This document shows, piece by piece, positions 40,128 to 49,790 of a stretch of 64,000 bases of DNA. The translations under genes were made by a program, and so were the position numbers. Position 1 is the first letter of the stretch, and each line of letters opens with the position of its first letter. The DNA is from Amycolatopsis pretoriensis (lineage in GTDB: Bacteria; Actinomycetota; Actinomycetes; Mycobacteriales; Pseudonocardiaceae), in assembly GCF_900107925.1 (NCBI RefSeq), contig NZ_FNUJ01000007.1, forward strand, positions 679,602 to 743,601, in the 5' to 3' direction. Under the pieces are notes generated by a model. That model made no database searches and had not been told where the DNA came from. It saw only the letters and a program-made list of their open reading frames with translations.

Positions 40128-40450
40128 CCTCGGCCCGGGCTCGCGGCCTCACGCACGGCGTCCCGGCGGAGGTGTCCCTGCAGGACGCCCTCGCCGCGGT
40201 CGCCGACCCCGTGCGCCGCAGCATCCTGCGCTCGCTCGCCGAAGTGCCGGAGTGGACGAAGGCGTGCGGCACGTTCGACCTGCCGGTGGCGAAGGCGACG
40301 CTCAGCCACCACTTCGGGGTCCTGCGCGCGGCCGGGTTGATCGAGCAGCGCGACGAAGGCCCGCGGCGGCTGAACCGCTTGCGGCGCCCCGAATTCGACG
40401 CCGCCTTCCCGGGGTTGCTCGACCTGGTGCTCAGTCACCCCGGCCGGTGA
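40124..40450 (+). CDS. ArsR-type winged-helix regulator
   Basis: 108 residues from GTG 40124 overlapping the LLM stop. Fold elements AAVADPVRRSILRSLAEV, recognition helix LPVAKATLSHHFGVLRAAGLI and wing RDEGPRRLNRLRR are clear. No metal-binding cysteine pair. Likely regulates its own operon with the LLM enzyme. Its last 20 bases overlap the opposing lysE-like gene. Confidence 0.82.
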   Translation: MTSARARGLTHGVPAEVSLQDALAAVADPVRRSILRSLAEVPEWTKACGTFDLPVAKATLSHHFGVLRAAGLIEQRDEGPRRLNRLRRPEFDAAFPGLLDLVLSHPGR

Positions 40451-41075
40451 ACGCCAGCCCGGTGCCGAGGCCGATCATCACGAGACCGCCGGTGCCGCCG
40501 ACCATTTCCAGGCGTTTCGGCGAGCGGGCGAACCAGGCGCGCGCGGTGCCGGCGACCAGCGCCCACGCGCTGTCGGTGGCGAGCGCGATCGCGGGCAGGC
40601 ACAGGCCGAGCAGCAGCATCTGGACCGGCACGGACCCGGCAGCCGGGTCGACGAACTGGGGGAGCAGCGCGGCGAGGAACACGATCGACTTCGGGTTGGC
40701 GAAGCCGACGACGAACCCGTCGCGCAGCACGGTCAGGACGCGACCGGGTGTGCTGGGGACCTTCGCGGCCATGGCGTCGGTCAGCTTCCGGCGGTGCCGG
40801 AAGGCCTGGATGCCCAGGTAGACGAGGTAGAGCGCGCCGGCGATCTTGATGGCGGTGAAGACCGCGGCCGACGTCGTCACGAGCGCGCCGAGGCCGAAGG
40901 CGACCGCGACGACCTGCGTGTAGACACCGGCGGAGTTGCCCACGACGGTGAGCAGGGCGTCGCGCCGGCCGACCGTGAGCGCGCGGCTGATGGTGAACAG
41001 CACGCTCGGCCCGGGGACGACGACCATGAGGAACGTCAGTGCGGCGAAGGCCGCCAAGTGCGCACCGGAAACCAT
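40431..41075 (-). CDS. LysE-family amino acid exporter
   Basis: 214 residues from the ATG encoding MVSGAHLAAF, with six hydrophobic segments and the family motif VVPGPSVLFTISRALTVGRRD near the N-terminus, then FANPKSIVFLAALLPQF. Exports an amino acid or small metabolite with proton exchange; substrate not predictable. Confidence 0.88.
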   Translation of the reverse strand: MVSGAHLAAFAALTFLMVVVPGPSVLFTISRALTVGRRDALLTVVGNSAGVYTQVVAVAFGLGALVTTSAAVFTAIKIAGALYLVYLGIQAFRHRRKLTDAMAAKVPSTPGRVLTVLRDGFVVGFANPKSIVFLAALLPQFVDPAAGSVPVQMLLLGLCLPAIALATDSAWALVAGTARAWFARSPKRLEMVGGTGGLVMIGLGTGLAFTGRGD

Positions 41076-41146
41076 TTCGTGAGCGTAAGGGTGTCCTGGC
41101 CAGGCGACCAGCGGTTTTTGTCGGTGCCGGGTGGTATCCATTTTCC

Positions 41147-42325
41147 GTGCCTCCGAAGATCACCACCTCGCAGCGCCGGGCCCGCCTCGCGGTCCGCCAC
41201 CACCTGGCCGCGCCCGCGGCCACGGTCGCCGACGCCGTGGCCGGGGTCGTGGCCCTGCACGCCACGGACCCGGCGACCGTGCACCTGTCGGCGTCCGCGC
41301 GGCTCGCGACACCCGGGGTTTCCCTTGTCGAGCAAGCGTTGTACGACGACCGGACGTTGCTGCGGATGCTCGGCATGCGCCGCACGGTGTTCGTGACGAC
41401 CCTGGACACGGCGGCGCTCGTGCAGGCCGGGTGCTCGGCGGACATCGCCGTCAAGCAGCGGAAGCTCCTCGAACAGCACCTGGGGCAGCAGGGGCACCCG
41501 GAGAACGTGCCGGAACCGGGGAAGTGGCTGGTGGACGTCGAGGCGTCGGTCGAGGCGGCGTTGCGCGCCCGCGGTTCGGCGACGGCGCAGCAGCTGAGCG
41601 AGGACGAGCCGCGGTTGCGCCAGCAACTGCGGATGGCGCCGGGGAAGCCGTACGAAGCGATCGGCAACGTGACGAGCCGGGTGCTGTTCCTCCTGGCGGC
41701 CGACGGCCGGATCGCCCGCGGCCGGCCCCGGGGCAGCTGGATCAGCAGCCAGTACGTGTGGCACCCCCTGGATGCCTGGGCGCCGGGGTTGCCGTCGTGG
41801 GACGCGGAGGAGGCGCGGGCGGAGCTGGCCCGCCGCTGGCTGCACGCGTACGGCCCGGCGCCGGTCGCGGACCTGCGCTGGTGGACGGGCTGGACGGCCG
41901 GCCAGACGAAGAAGGCCTTGGCGGCGGTGTCCCCGGTGGAGGTGGACCTGGAGGGCGTGCCGGGGATCGTGCCGGCGGACGACGTGGAGCCGGTGCCTTC
42001 ACCACCGCCTTGGGTGGCGTTCCTGCCGGCGTTGGACCCGACACCGATGGGCTGGCAGGAGCGCGACTGGTTCCTGGGCCCGCACCGCCCGGCGCTGTTC
42101 GACCGCAGCGGCAACGTCGGCCCGACGATCTGGGCGTCGGGGCGGGTGGTCGGCGGGTGGGCCCAGCGTTCGTCGGGCGAGATCGCGTACCGGCTGCTGG
42201 AGGACGTGGGGACGGAGGTCGCGGCGAGGGTCGAGGAGGAGGCGGACCGGTGCGCGAGCTGGTACGGGGAGGTCCGGGCCGTGCCGCGGTTCCGCACCCC
42301 GCTCGAACGCGAGCTGACGGCGTAG
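41147..42325 (+). CDS. AlkZ/YcaQ-like winged-helix DNA glycosylase family (HTH_42)
   Basis: 392 residues from GTG 41147. Three winged-helix units typical of the family: SQRRARLAVRHHLAAPA start, ARLARRWL-like ARAELARRWLHAYGPAPVAD, RWWTGWTAGQTKKALA, and the end region LDPTPMGWQERDWFLG. AlkZ unhooks interstrand crosslinks and protects azinomycin producers. The catalytic Gln-x-Gln/Asp dipeptide motif of AlkZ/YcaQ corresponds here to LHATDP, giving His-x-Thr, so activity may differ. Divergent from the lysE-like gene. Confidence 0.75.
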   Translation: MPPKITTSQRRARLAVRHHLAAPAATVADAVAGVVALHATDPATVHLSASARLATPGVSLVEQALYDDRTLLRMLGMRRTVFVTTLDTAALVQAGCSADIAVKQRKLLEQHLGQQGHPENVPEPGKWLVDVEASVEAALRARGSATAQQLSEDEPRLRQQLRMAPGKPYEAIGNVTSRVLFLLAADGRIARGRPRGSWISSQYVWHPLDAWAPGLPSWDAEEARAELARRWLHAYGPAPVADLRWWTGWTAGQTKKALAAVSPVEVDLEGVPGIVPADDVEPVPSPPPWVAFLPALDPTPMGWQERDWFLGPHRPALFDRSGNVGPTIWASGRVVGGWAQRSSGEIAYRLLEDVGTEVAARVEEEADRCASWYGEVRAVPRFRTPLERELTA

Positions 42326-42721
42326 GCGATGGCGCTGGATCGGTCGAGTCATCGACCTCACGCTCGCTCCGGAGCCGCCGCGGACCTTCTTCGAATCGGC
42401 CTTTTCCGGTCTCTCGCCGGTGTCGCCGCTGGATCGGTCCAGCCCTCTGGTCCGCACACTTCCGCGTGCTCGGTCCCACCTGTTGTAACCTGCCGGAACC
42501 GGTCCCGCGCCCCGGACCGCGCACCTCCGGTGGTCCACCGTGGTACGCCCGCCGGAAGCGCTGCGGGACCACGCGGCTTCTTAATCGATTCTTGACCCGT
42601 TCGCCAAGTGGTGGAAGTCTCGTCAGGGCAGTCAGGGACGCGCATGCCCGCACGCTAGGGTTGCCGCGAGCCCGCAAGTCACGGCCGGGACTCCCGGCCG
42701 ATCCTCAGAGGAGTGGCAGCA
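42326..42721. other. 396-base intergenic region upstream of gap
   Basis: No gene is visible. TTGACC (42592-42597) is a -35-like hexamer and TAGGGT (42655-42660) a -10-like hexamer, but they are too far apart to form one promoter. cggccggga-c-tcccggccg (42682-42700) is a perfect nine-base inverted repeat 21 bases before the gap start, over the expected leader. The phrase cgctggatcggtc occurs twice, at about 42332 and 42428. Confidence 0.45.
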
Positions 42722-43723
<1,002 letters not shown>

Positions 43724-43728
43724 GCCGG

Positions 43729-44943
43729 ATGTCCGTCAAGAACCTCGACGACCTGCTGGGCGAGGGCGTCCAGGGCCGGTACGTACTCGTGCGTTCCGAC
43801 CTGAACGTCCCGCTCGACGGGGATCGCATCACCGACGACGGCCGGGTCCGCGCGGCTCTGCCGACGATCAAGAAGCTCGCCGACGCGGGCGCGAAGGTCG
43901 TCGTCACCGCGCACCTCGGCCGCCCGAAGGGTGAGCCGGACCCGAAGTACACCCTCGCGCCCGTCGCCAAGCGGCTTTCCGAGCTGCTCGGCGCCGAGGT
44001 CGCGCTGGCCGGTGACCTGGTCGGCGAGTCCGCGAAGGCGCTGACCGGCGGCCTGGCCGACGGCGGCGTCGTCCTGCTGGAGAACGTGCGCTTCGACGCA
44101 CGCGAGACCAGCAAGGACGCCGTGGACCGCTCCGAGCTGGCCGCCGAGCTGGGCGCGCTCGTCCCCGGCGGCGCGTTCGTCTCCGACGGCTTCGGCGTCG
44201 TCCACCGCAAGCAGGCCTCGGTCTACGAGGTCGCGTCGGTGCTGCCGGCGTACGCGGGCGGCCTGGTGCTGGCGGAGCTGGACGTGCTGCAGAAGCTGAC
44301 CGACGACGTCAAGCGGCCGTACGTGGTCGTCCTCGGCGGCGCGAAGGTGTCCGACAAGCTCGGCGTCATCGCGAACCTGCTGACGAAGGTCGACCGGCTG
44401 CTCATCGGCGGCGGCATGGCGTACACGTTCCTCAAGGCCCAGGGCCACGAGGTCGGCCAGTCGCTGCTGCAGGCCGACCAGCTCGACCAGGTCAAGGGCT
44501 TCCTCGCCGAGGCCGAGAAGCGCGGCGTCGAACTGGTCCTGCCGGTCGACGTGCTGGCCGCGACGGAGTTCTCGGCCGACGCCGAGCACGAGGTCGTCGA
44601 CGCCACGGCGATCCCGGCCGACCGCCAGGGGCTCGACATCGGCCCGAAGAGCCGGGAGCTGTTCGCCGGCAAGCTGGCCGACGCCAAGACCGTGTTCTGG
44701 AACGGCCCGATGGGCGTGTTCGAGTTCGAGGCCTTCTCCGGCGGCACCCGGGCCGTCGCCGAAGCCCTCGTGAAGAGCGACGCGTTCACCGTGGTCGGCG
44801 GCGGCGACTCGGCCGCCGCGGTGCGGCAGCTGGGCCTGCCCGAGGACGGCTTCTCGCACATCTCCACCGGTGGCGGCGCCTCCCTGGAGTACCTCGAGGG
44901 CAAGGAACTGCCGGGGGTCACGGCGCTGGAGGAGAAGAACTAG
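43729..44943 (+). CDS. pgk: Phosphoglycerate kinase
   Basis: 404 residues. Transfers phosphate from 1,3-bisphosphoglycerate to ADP. VRSDLNVPLDG, HLGRPKG, the FGVVHRKQAS region, and the ATP-site GGGDSAAAVRQLG followed by STGGGASLEYLEG are all intact. Starts five bases after gap; its stop shares a base with the tpiA GTG (TAGTG). Confidence 0.97.
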   Translation: MSVKNLDDLLGEGVQGRYVLVRSDLNVPLDGDRITDDGRVRAALPTIKKLADAGAKVVVTAHLGRPKGEPDPKYTLAPVAKRLSELLGAEVALAGDLVGESAKALTGGLADGGVVLLENVRFDARETSKDAVDRSELAAELGALVPGGAFVSDGFGVVHRKQASVYEVASVLPAYAGGLVLAELDVLQKLTDDVKRPYVVVLGGAKVSDKLGVIANLLTKVDRLLIGGGMAYTFLKAQGHEVGQSLLQADQLDQVKGFLAEAEKRGVELVLPVDVLAATEFSADAEHEVVDATAIPADRQGLDIGPKSRELFAGKLADAKTVFWNGPMGVFEFEAFSGGTRAVAEALVKSDAFTVVGGGDSAAAVRQLGLPEDGFSHISTGGGASLEYLEGKELPGVTALEEKN

Positions 44944-45728
44944 TGGCACGCAAGCCGTTCATCGCCGGCAACTGGAAGATGAACCAGAACCACCTCGAGG
45001 CGATCGCGCTCGTCCAGAAGATCGCTTTCGCGCTGCCGGAGAAGTACTACGCGAAGGTCGACGTGGCGGTGCTGCCGCCGTTCACCGACATCCGCAGCGT
45101 GCAGACCCTGGTCGACGGCGACAAGCTCTCGCTGACCTATGGCGCGCAGGACGTCGCGCCGCAGGACTCCGGCGCCTACACCGGCGACGTGTCGGGCGTG
45201 ATGCTGGCGAAGCTGGGCTGCAAGTTCGTCACCGTCGGCCACTCGGAGCGGCGCGAGTACCACGCCGAGTCCGACGAGCTGGTCAACAAGAAGGTCAAGG
45301 CCGCGCTCAAGCACGGCATCACGCCGATCCTCTGCATCGGGGAGAAGCTCGAGGTCCGCGAGGCCGGCGAGCACATCCACCACACCACGACGCAGCTGAT
45401 CGAGGGCCTGAAGGGCCTCAAGGCCGAGCAGGTCAAGGACGTGGTGGTCGCGTACGAGCCGGTCTGGGCGATCGGCACCGGCAAGGTCGCGTCGTCCGCG
45501 GACGCCGAAGAGGTCTGCAAGGCCATCCGGGCGACCCTGCTGGAGAAGTACGGCGACGAGGTCGCTTCGTCCGTCCGGGTGCTCTACGGGGGGTCGGTGA
45601 AGTCGGGCAACATCAGCGAGCTGGTGGGCTGCGAGAACATCGACGGTGCCCTGGTCGGCGGAGCGAGCCTCGACGGCGAGGAGTTCACGAAACTCTGCGC
45701 ACTCGCCGCGGGCGGGCCGCTGCCCTGA
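44943..45728 (+). CDS. tpiA: Triosephosphate isomerase
   Basis: 261 residues. Interconverts dihydroxyacetone phosphate and glyceraldehyde 3-phosphate. FIAGNWKMNQN holds the catalytic Lys, TVGHSERREYH the His, VVVAYEPVWAIGTGK the Glu and flexible loop, and VLYGGSVKSGN the phosphate site. GTG start overlaps the pgk stop. Confidence 0.97.
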   Translation: MARKPFIAGNWKMNQNHLEAIALVQKIAFALPEKYYAKVDVAVLPPFTDIRSVQTLVDGDKLSLTYGAQDVAPQDSGAYTGDVSGVMLAKLGCKFVTVGHSERREYHAESDELVNKKVKAALKHGITPILCIGEKLEVREAGEHIHHTTTQLIEGLKGLKAEQVKDVVVAYEPVWAIGTGKVASSADAEEVCKAIRATLLEKYGDEVASSVRVLYGGSVKSGNISELVGCENIDGALVGGASLDGEEFTKLCALAAGGPLP

Positions 45729-45786
45729 TCGAGGCCACGACCGGGTAACCTGTGTATCCGGTCCGTCACACAGCAGTGGACGAGTC

Positions 45787-45829
45787 CAGGGGTACGGTGG
45801 TGGTCGGAAACGACCATGCCGTACCCCTG
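45787..45829 (+). terminator. Hairpin between tpiA and secG
   Basis: caggggtacgg pairs with ccgtacccctg, continued inward by tggtcg/cgacca around a gaaa loop. A stable stem of about 17 pairs with a small bulge, 58 bases after tpiA. It may reduce read-through into secG. Confidence 0.75.
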
Positions 45830-45855
45830 CATTCTCCTAGAGCCCAGAGGATGAC

Positions 45856-46086
45856 ATGAAGCTGTTCCTGCAAATCCTGTTGATCGTCTCCAGCGTCTTC
45901 CTCGTGGTGGCGGTTCTGCTGCACCGCGGGCGTGGCGGTGGCCTGTCGTCGCTGTTCGGCGGCGGGATGCAGTCCAGCCTGGCCGGGTCGAGCGTGGCCG
46001 AGAAGAACCTCGACCGGATCACCCTGCTGCTGGGCGCCGTGTGGCTGATCAGCATCGTGGGCCTGGGTCTGCTGCTCAAGGTGTGA
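45856..46086 (+). CDS. secG: Preprotein translocase subunit SecG
   Basis: 76 residues with two membrane helices (LQILLIVSSVFLVVAVLLH and ITLLLGAVWLISIVGLGLLL) joined by a Gly/Ser-rich loop, the standard SecG layout. Helps SecYEG move exported proteins. A good AGAGG precedes the ATG. Confidence 0.92.
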   Translation: MKLFLQILLIVSSVFLVVAVLLHRGRGGGLSSLFGGGMQSSLAGSSVAEKNLDRITLLLGAVWLISIVGLGLLLKV

Positions 46087-46094
46087 GGCGTCCG

Positions 46095-46137
46095 GCGCCC
46101 CGCCGTCGATCGCGACCGGGTCACGACGGCAGGGCGC
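46095..46137 (+). terminator. Terminator after secG
   Basis: gcgcccCgccgtcg and cgacggcAgggcgc pair at 13 of 14 positions around a 15-base loop, eight bases past the secG stop. Confidence 0.75.
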
Positions 46138-46193
46138 AGCGATTCGGCGTGCCTATTGGGGGGCGCGCCGCCGATTCCTAGGTGTGAGGATTC

Positions 46194-46538
46194 ATGGTTG
46201 GCGGTAACGCGATTCGAGGCACCCGGGTGGGTGCCGGTCCTACGGGCGAATCGGAACGAGGTGAATCGGCGCCGCGGCGCCGCGTCGGCTACTGGTGCGC
46301 CAACGGCCACGAAGCCCGGCCGTCGTTCGCGCTCGACGCGGAGATCCCCGACGAGTGGGACTGCCCCCGCTGCGGTCTCCCCGGCGGGCAGGACGAGAAG
46401 AACCCGCCGGCCGCCCCGCGGACCGAGCCGTACAAGACCCACCTGGCGTACGTGAAGGAGAGGCGCAGCGACGCCGACGGCGAGGCCATCCTGGCCGAAG
46501 CCCTCGAGCGCCTGCGCCAGCGCCGGGAGATCATCTAG
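46194..46538 (+). CDS. rbpA: RNA polymerase-binding protein RbpA
   Basis: 114 residues. Stabilises the RNA polymerase holoenzyme with principal sigma factors and open-complex formation; specific to Actinobacteria. RVGYWCANGHEARPSFA and WDCPRCGLPGG make the zinc-ribbon-like core; the basic linker and C-terminal sigma-interaction helix (DGEAILAEALERLRQRR) follow. Followed by a canonical terminator. Confidence 0.96.
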   Translation: MVGGNAIRGTRVGAGPTGESERGESAPRRRVGYWCANGHEARPSFALDAEIPDEWDCPRCGLPGGQDEKNPPAAPRTEPYKTHLAYVKERRSDADGEAILAEALERLRQRREII

Positions 46539-46551
46539 GTTCGGCGGCCGA

Positions 46552-46583
46552 AGCCACCCCGGGACACCTCGGGGTGGCTTTTC
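46552..46583 (+). terminator. Intrinsic terminator of rbpA
   Basis: agccaccccg (46552-46561) and cggggtggct (46570-46579) form a perfect ten-base stem followed by TTTT. Confidence 0.92.
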
Positions 46584-46604
46584 GCGCGTTCAGGGCCTGA
46601 GCAG

Positions 46605-46645
46605 CCCCCGTTTTCCACGCTACCGGCGAGCACCGACAGTTCCGG
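46605..46645 (+). repeat. Dispersed intergenic repeat, copy 1
   Basis: cccccg, then TTTTCCACGCTACCGGC, a short variable part, then CACCGACAGTTCCGG. Directly follows the rbpA terminator. Confidence 0.7.
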
Positions 46646-46781
46646 GCAGCCAGGGCGGTGAAGGCCTCCTTCAGGGCTTTGGCGGCCGCGCGGCTTTGCC
46701 GAGGTCGGCCCCGAGGGCCCACGCGGCGTTCGCCGCTCGGCGGCAAACCGGGCGGGCTCCGAGGCCCCCCGACAGACCAGG

Positions 46782-46825
46782 CCCCGATTTCCGCGCGCCG
46801 GCCAGGCACCGGCTGGCAGTTCCGG
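46782..46825 (+). repeat. Dispersed intergenic repeat, copy 2 (diverged)
   Basis: ccccgATTTCCGCGCGCCGGC followed after a variable part by GGCAGTTCCGGG; it keeps the order and spacing of copy 1 with about a quarter of positions changed. Confidence 0.55.
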
Positions 46826-46916
46826 GCCGCCCAAGCCGCGAAGGCTCTTCGCCGGCATTCCGCACGTCCTGGCACCCGCCCCGCTTTGCCCAGAACGGGC
46901 CGGCTCCGGGGCCCCG

Positions 46917-46956
46917 CCCCCGATTTCCACGCTACCGGCAAGCACCGACAGTTCCG
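46917..46956 (+). repeat. Dispersed intergenic repeat, copy 3
   Basis: cccccg, ATTTCCACGCTACCGGC, then AAGCACCGACAGTTCCG; differs from copy 1 at only a few positions. Confidence 0.7.
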
Positions 46957-47083
46957 CACGAGAAAAGCCGCGAACGGCGATTCCCGGCCCAATTACGTCC
47001 GGAATCCGCCGTTCGCGGCTGCATCGAATCCGAAATCGTCGTACCCCACCGGTAAACTGGAGACCGGGGGCCGGCGGCCGCCC

Positions 47084-48298
47084 TCAGCGGTCCAGCGGGT
47101 ACCGGGCCCGGACGCGGAACCCGCCGTCCGCCATCCCGGACGTCTCGAAACTCCCGCCCAGCAACCGCGCCCGCTCGGCCAGCCCCGTCAGTCCGTGCCC
47201 GCCCGATGGCAGCGACTCCGCCGTCCGGCGGGCCCGCTCGTTGCGGACCTCGATCTTGAGCGCCCCGTGCTCACCCTGGATGCGGATCGTCGCCGTCGCG
47301 CCCGGGGCGTGCTTGTGGACGTTCGTCAGGCACTCCTGGACCGTCCGGTACGCCGCCGCCGACACCTGGTTCGGCAGCGCCTCCGGCAGGTGCTCCACCG
47401 ACAGGTGCACCGGCACCTCCGACGTCCGGATCAGGCGGTCGAGGTCGTTGATCCCGGGCCGCGGGCCGTCGTCGTCGGCGCCCGCGCGCAGCACGCTCAG
47501 CAGCGACCGCAGCTCCTCCAGGGTCCGCTTCGACAGCGTCCGGATGACCTGCGCGGTCTCCTGCGCCCGGTCGTCGGTCGACTGGGCCTGCAGCGCGCCG
47601 GCCTGCATCGCGATCAGCGTGATCTGGTGCGAGACGACGTCGTGCATCTCGCGCGCCAGCCGGGCGCGCTCTTCGGCGCGGACGGCGTCGGCGTGGAAGC
47701 GGCGCTCGCGGTCGCGGCTCGTGGCCAGCTCGGCGAGCTTGTTCGAAACCTCGGCGCGTGCCCCGATGAGCAGGCCGATCGCGATCGGCATGCCGGCGAC
47801 GAGGACGCCGTAGATGCCGTCGAGGATGTGTTCGCGCCAGCTGAGCTCGGCGAAGTCTTCCAGGGGCCACTGCACGAACCGGCAGCACCACACCAGCGCC
47901 GCGCCGACCCACACCTGCCAGTGCAGCTGGCGGCGGGTGGCGAGCATGCCGAGCGTGATCATCGACGCCAGCTGCGCCCACCCGGCGAGGAACCCGGGGA
48001 CCGCGACGAGCACGGCGAGGAACGGGAACTTCCGGCGGAACACCACCGCGAGACAGGCGGCGCCGGAGAGCCAGATCGAATAGGGCTGGGCCTTCTCGGG
48101 GATCACCAGCCACACGTCGAGCACGGCGAGGATGACCGCGGCCGCCTCGATGGCGAACGTGACCACAGCGGGGCGCGGCACCGAGCCGAACAGGCTCAAT
48201 CCGCGCTTGCGCACCCGCTCGGCGGCCGATGGCCCCGAGCCGGCGATCGAGATGCCTGGAATCGAGAGTCCCTCTGTACTCATCGCTGGCGACCCCAT
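47084..48298 (-). CDS. Orphan sensor histidine kinase (HisKA_3 type)
   Basis: 404 residues (ATG 48298; ATG 48283 is also possible). Four to six membrane helices between about 45 and 170 lead to a short linker and the phospho-acceptor box LAREMHDVVSHQITLIAMQA. The ATPase N box is VQECLTNVHKHAPGATAT and the G box SGGHGLTGLAERARLL. No response regulator is encoded on either side, so the partner must be elsewhere. Confidence 0.87.
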   Translation of the reverse strand: MGSPAMSTEGLSIPGISIAGSGPSAAERVRKRGLSLFGSVPRPAVVTFAIEAAAVILAVLDVWLVIPEKAQPYSIWLSGAACLAVVFRRKFPFLAVLVAVPGFLAGWAQLASMITLGMLATRRQLHWQVWVGAALVWCCRFVQWPLEDFAELSWREHILDGIYGVLVAGMPIAIGLLIGARAEVSNKLAELATSRDRERRFHADAVRAEERARLAREMHDVVSHQITLIAMQAGALQAQSTDDRAQETAQVIRTLSKRTLEELRSLLSVLRAGADDDGPRPGINDLDRLIRTSEVPVHLSVEHLPEALPNQVSAAAYRTVQECLTNVHKHAPGATATIRIQGEHGALKIEVRNERARRTAESLPSGGHGLTGLAERARLLGGSFETSGMADGGFRVRARYPLDR

Positions 48299-48520
48299 TC
48301 GTCTTGTGGACTTGTTGGTGAGAGGTGCTCAGGGCCCGATCGGGACGCGCAGCAACGGACAAATGTGCGGATGCTAACGAGGTCGCGTACGAAGACGGTA
48401 AGTTTCACCCGTTGTCGGAGTTCCGGCGTCCGAATTCCGTAGTCGACTGCTCCGTCCGGGGTACGACGGCGGAGGTGTGCTACCGAGAGTGGGAGTACTG
48501 CTCCGTACTGTGCACCAAGA

Positions 48521-48559
48521 CGACCACATCGTGGGAATCATGTTACCCACGTGTGGTCG
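48521..48559 (-). terminator. Terminator of the FAD monooxygenase gene
   Basis: cgaccaca(t)cgtggg and cccacgtgtggtcg pair over 14 bases with one bulge around a ten-base AT-rich loop, starting 16 bases after the minus-strand stop. Confidence 0.7.
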
Positions 48560-48574
48560 CCCGGCAAGGGGTCA

Positions 48575-49663
48575 TCAGGCCGCCATGGACCGGAGGTCGT
48601 CGCTGAGCAGGTCGTGCAGGCCGCCGGCGCACGCCTTCGCCGTCTCGATCGACCGCGGCAGCATCCCGGTCTCGTAGGCCCGGACGGCTTCGTCGACGCT
48701 CGGCGCGGTCGCCAGCGCCGTGGCGAGCTCGGTGCCGTCCAGCAACGCCAGGTTCGCGCCGACGCCCAGCGGCGGCATCAGGTGCGCCGCGTCGCCGAGC
48801 AGTGTGAGCCCGGGGGTGTGCGTCCACGCGTGCGGCACCGGGAGGACGTGCAGCGGCCGGTGCGTGAACCCGCCGTCGAGGTCGGTCAGGAACCGGAGCA
48901 CGCTCGGGTGCCAGCCGGCGAAGCGCTCCAGCAGGTGTGCGCGCACCGCAGCGGTGTCGGCGAAGTCGAGGCCCGCGGCCCAGTCCTCGGGGGCGTAGAA
49001 GATGGCGTAACAGCGGATGTGGCCGTCGCTGTTGCGCTGCGCGACGAGCGCCTTCCCGTCGACCTTCGTCATCAGCGTGCCCTGGCCGGTCAGCGTCGCG
49101 AGGTCCGGGTGACGGCGGTCGGCGTCGTCGAGGCCGAGTTCGACGAACGTGACCCCGCTGTACTCGGGCCGGACGCCGGTGAGGGCCCCGCGGACGCGGG
49201 ACCACGCGCCGTCCGCGCCGACGACCAGGTCGAAGTCCTGGCCCGCGCCGTCTTCGAAGGTGAGGCGGCCGGGCGCGACCTCGGTGATCGGACGTCCCCA
49301 GCGGACGGTGCCGGGCTTCAGCGATTCGAGGAGCATGCCGCGGAGCTGGCCGCGGTCGATTTCGGGGCGGAAGTCGTCGCCTTCGGCCGGTACCTCGTCC
49401 ATGACGACTTCGCCGGTGAGCGGGTCGATGGCCCGCATCTGCTGGCCTTCGGGGCGGGCCAGGGCGCAGAACGGTTCGTGGAGCTGGGCGGTGTGCAGGG
49501 CGACCTGACCCGTGTCGCCGTGGAGGTCGAGCGTGCCGCCCTGGGGGCGGGCGTCGGCCGAGGCTTCCTGTTCGAAGACGGTGACATCGATGTCGTGGAG
49601 CTGCAGGACGCGGGCACAGGCGAGGCCGCCGAGGCCGGCGCCGACGATCGCGATGGAGTTCAT
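48575..49663 (-). CDS. FAD-dependent monooxygenase, TetX/PHBH-like
   Basis: 362 residues from the ATG encoding MNSIAIVGAGLGGLACARVL (FAD-binding GxGxxG). The second FAD motif is LTLLGDAAHLMPPLGVGANLALLDG and the DG fingerprint is DLVVGADGAWSRVR. Layout and size match TetX and related aromatic hydroxylases that act on tetracyclines, rifamycins or phenolic compounds. Divergent TetR suggests it is induced by its substrate. Confidence 0.85.
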   Translation of the reverse strand: MNSIAIVGAGLGGLACARVLQLHDIDVTVFEQEASADARPQGGTLDLHGDTGQVALHTAQLHEPFCALARPEGQQMRAIDPLTGEVVMDEVPAEGDDFRPEIDRGQLRGMLLESLKPGTVRWGRPITEVAPGRLTFEDGAGQDFDLVVGADGAWSRVRGALTGVRPEYSGVTFVELGLDDADRRHPDLATLTGQGTLMTKVDGKALVAQRNSDGHIRCYAIFYAPEDWAAGLDFADTAAVRAHLLERFAGWHPSVLRFLTDLDGGFTHRPLHVLPVPHAWTHTPGLTLLGDAAHLMPPLGVGANLALLDGTELATALATAPSVDEAVRAYETGMLPRSIETAKACAGGLHDLLSDDLRSMAA

Positions 49664-49734
49664 GGCTTCCCCCTGGAAGTCCGGTGCCACCGGCTGGTCC
49701 GGCGGCGCTGTCCCCAGAAAAGCACAGTGACTAA

Positions 49735-49757
49735 AAAAGTGCAACGACTCAACTTTT
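49735..49757. promoter_or_regulatory. Candidate TetR operator
   Basis: AAAAGT-N11-ACTTTT, within an AT-rich stretch (49729-49775) that also contains gtgact and agtgagt in opposite orientation. It lies between the divergent monooxygenase and tetR genes where both promoters must be. Confidence 0.5.
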
Positions 49758-49790
49758 GAAGTGAGTTAACCATCACGTAGGCTGAGAGGC

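Larger units (their letters stand above)
46584..47083. other. 500-base non-coding region with three repeat copies
   Basis: No convincing gene on either strand. Three copies of a 40-base repeat family (next entries) account for about a quarter of it. The intervening DNA also shows a loosely repeated phrase (ccgcgaa/gcggtgaagg, ...cggcattc) after each copy, which suggests that a longer unit of about 150 bases was duplicated and decayed. Confidence 0.6.

Noticed and set aside
20339..42325. Natural-product gene cluster in the accessory stretch
   Set aside because: Regulators, pumps and oxidoreductases are present, but there is no polyketide, peptide or terpene synthase or other core enzyme.
46531..46992. 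Small proteins on the minus strand in the repeat region with repeated RNCRC-PVAW phrases
   Set aside because: The protein-level repeats arise from translating the DNA repeat. No ribosome-binding site or conserved protein is seen, and copy 4 lies outside any such frame.
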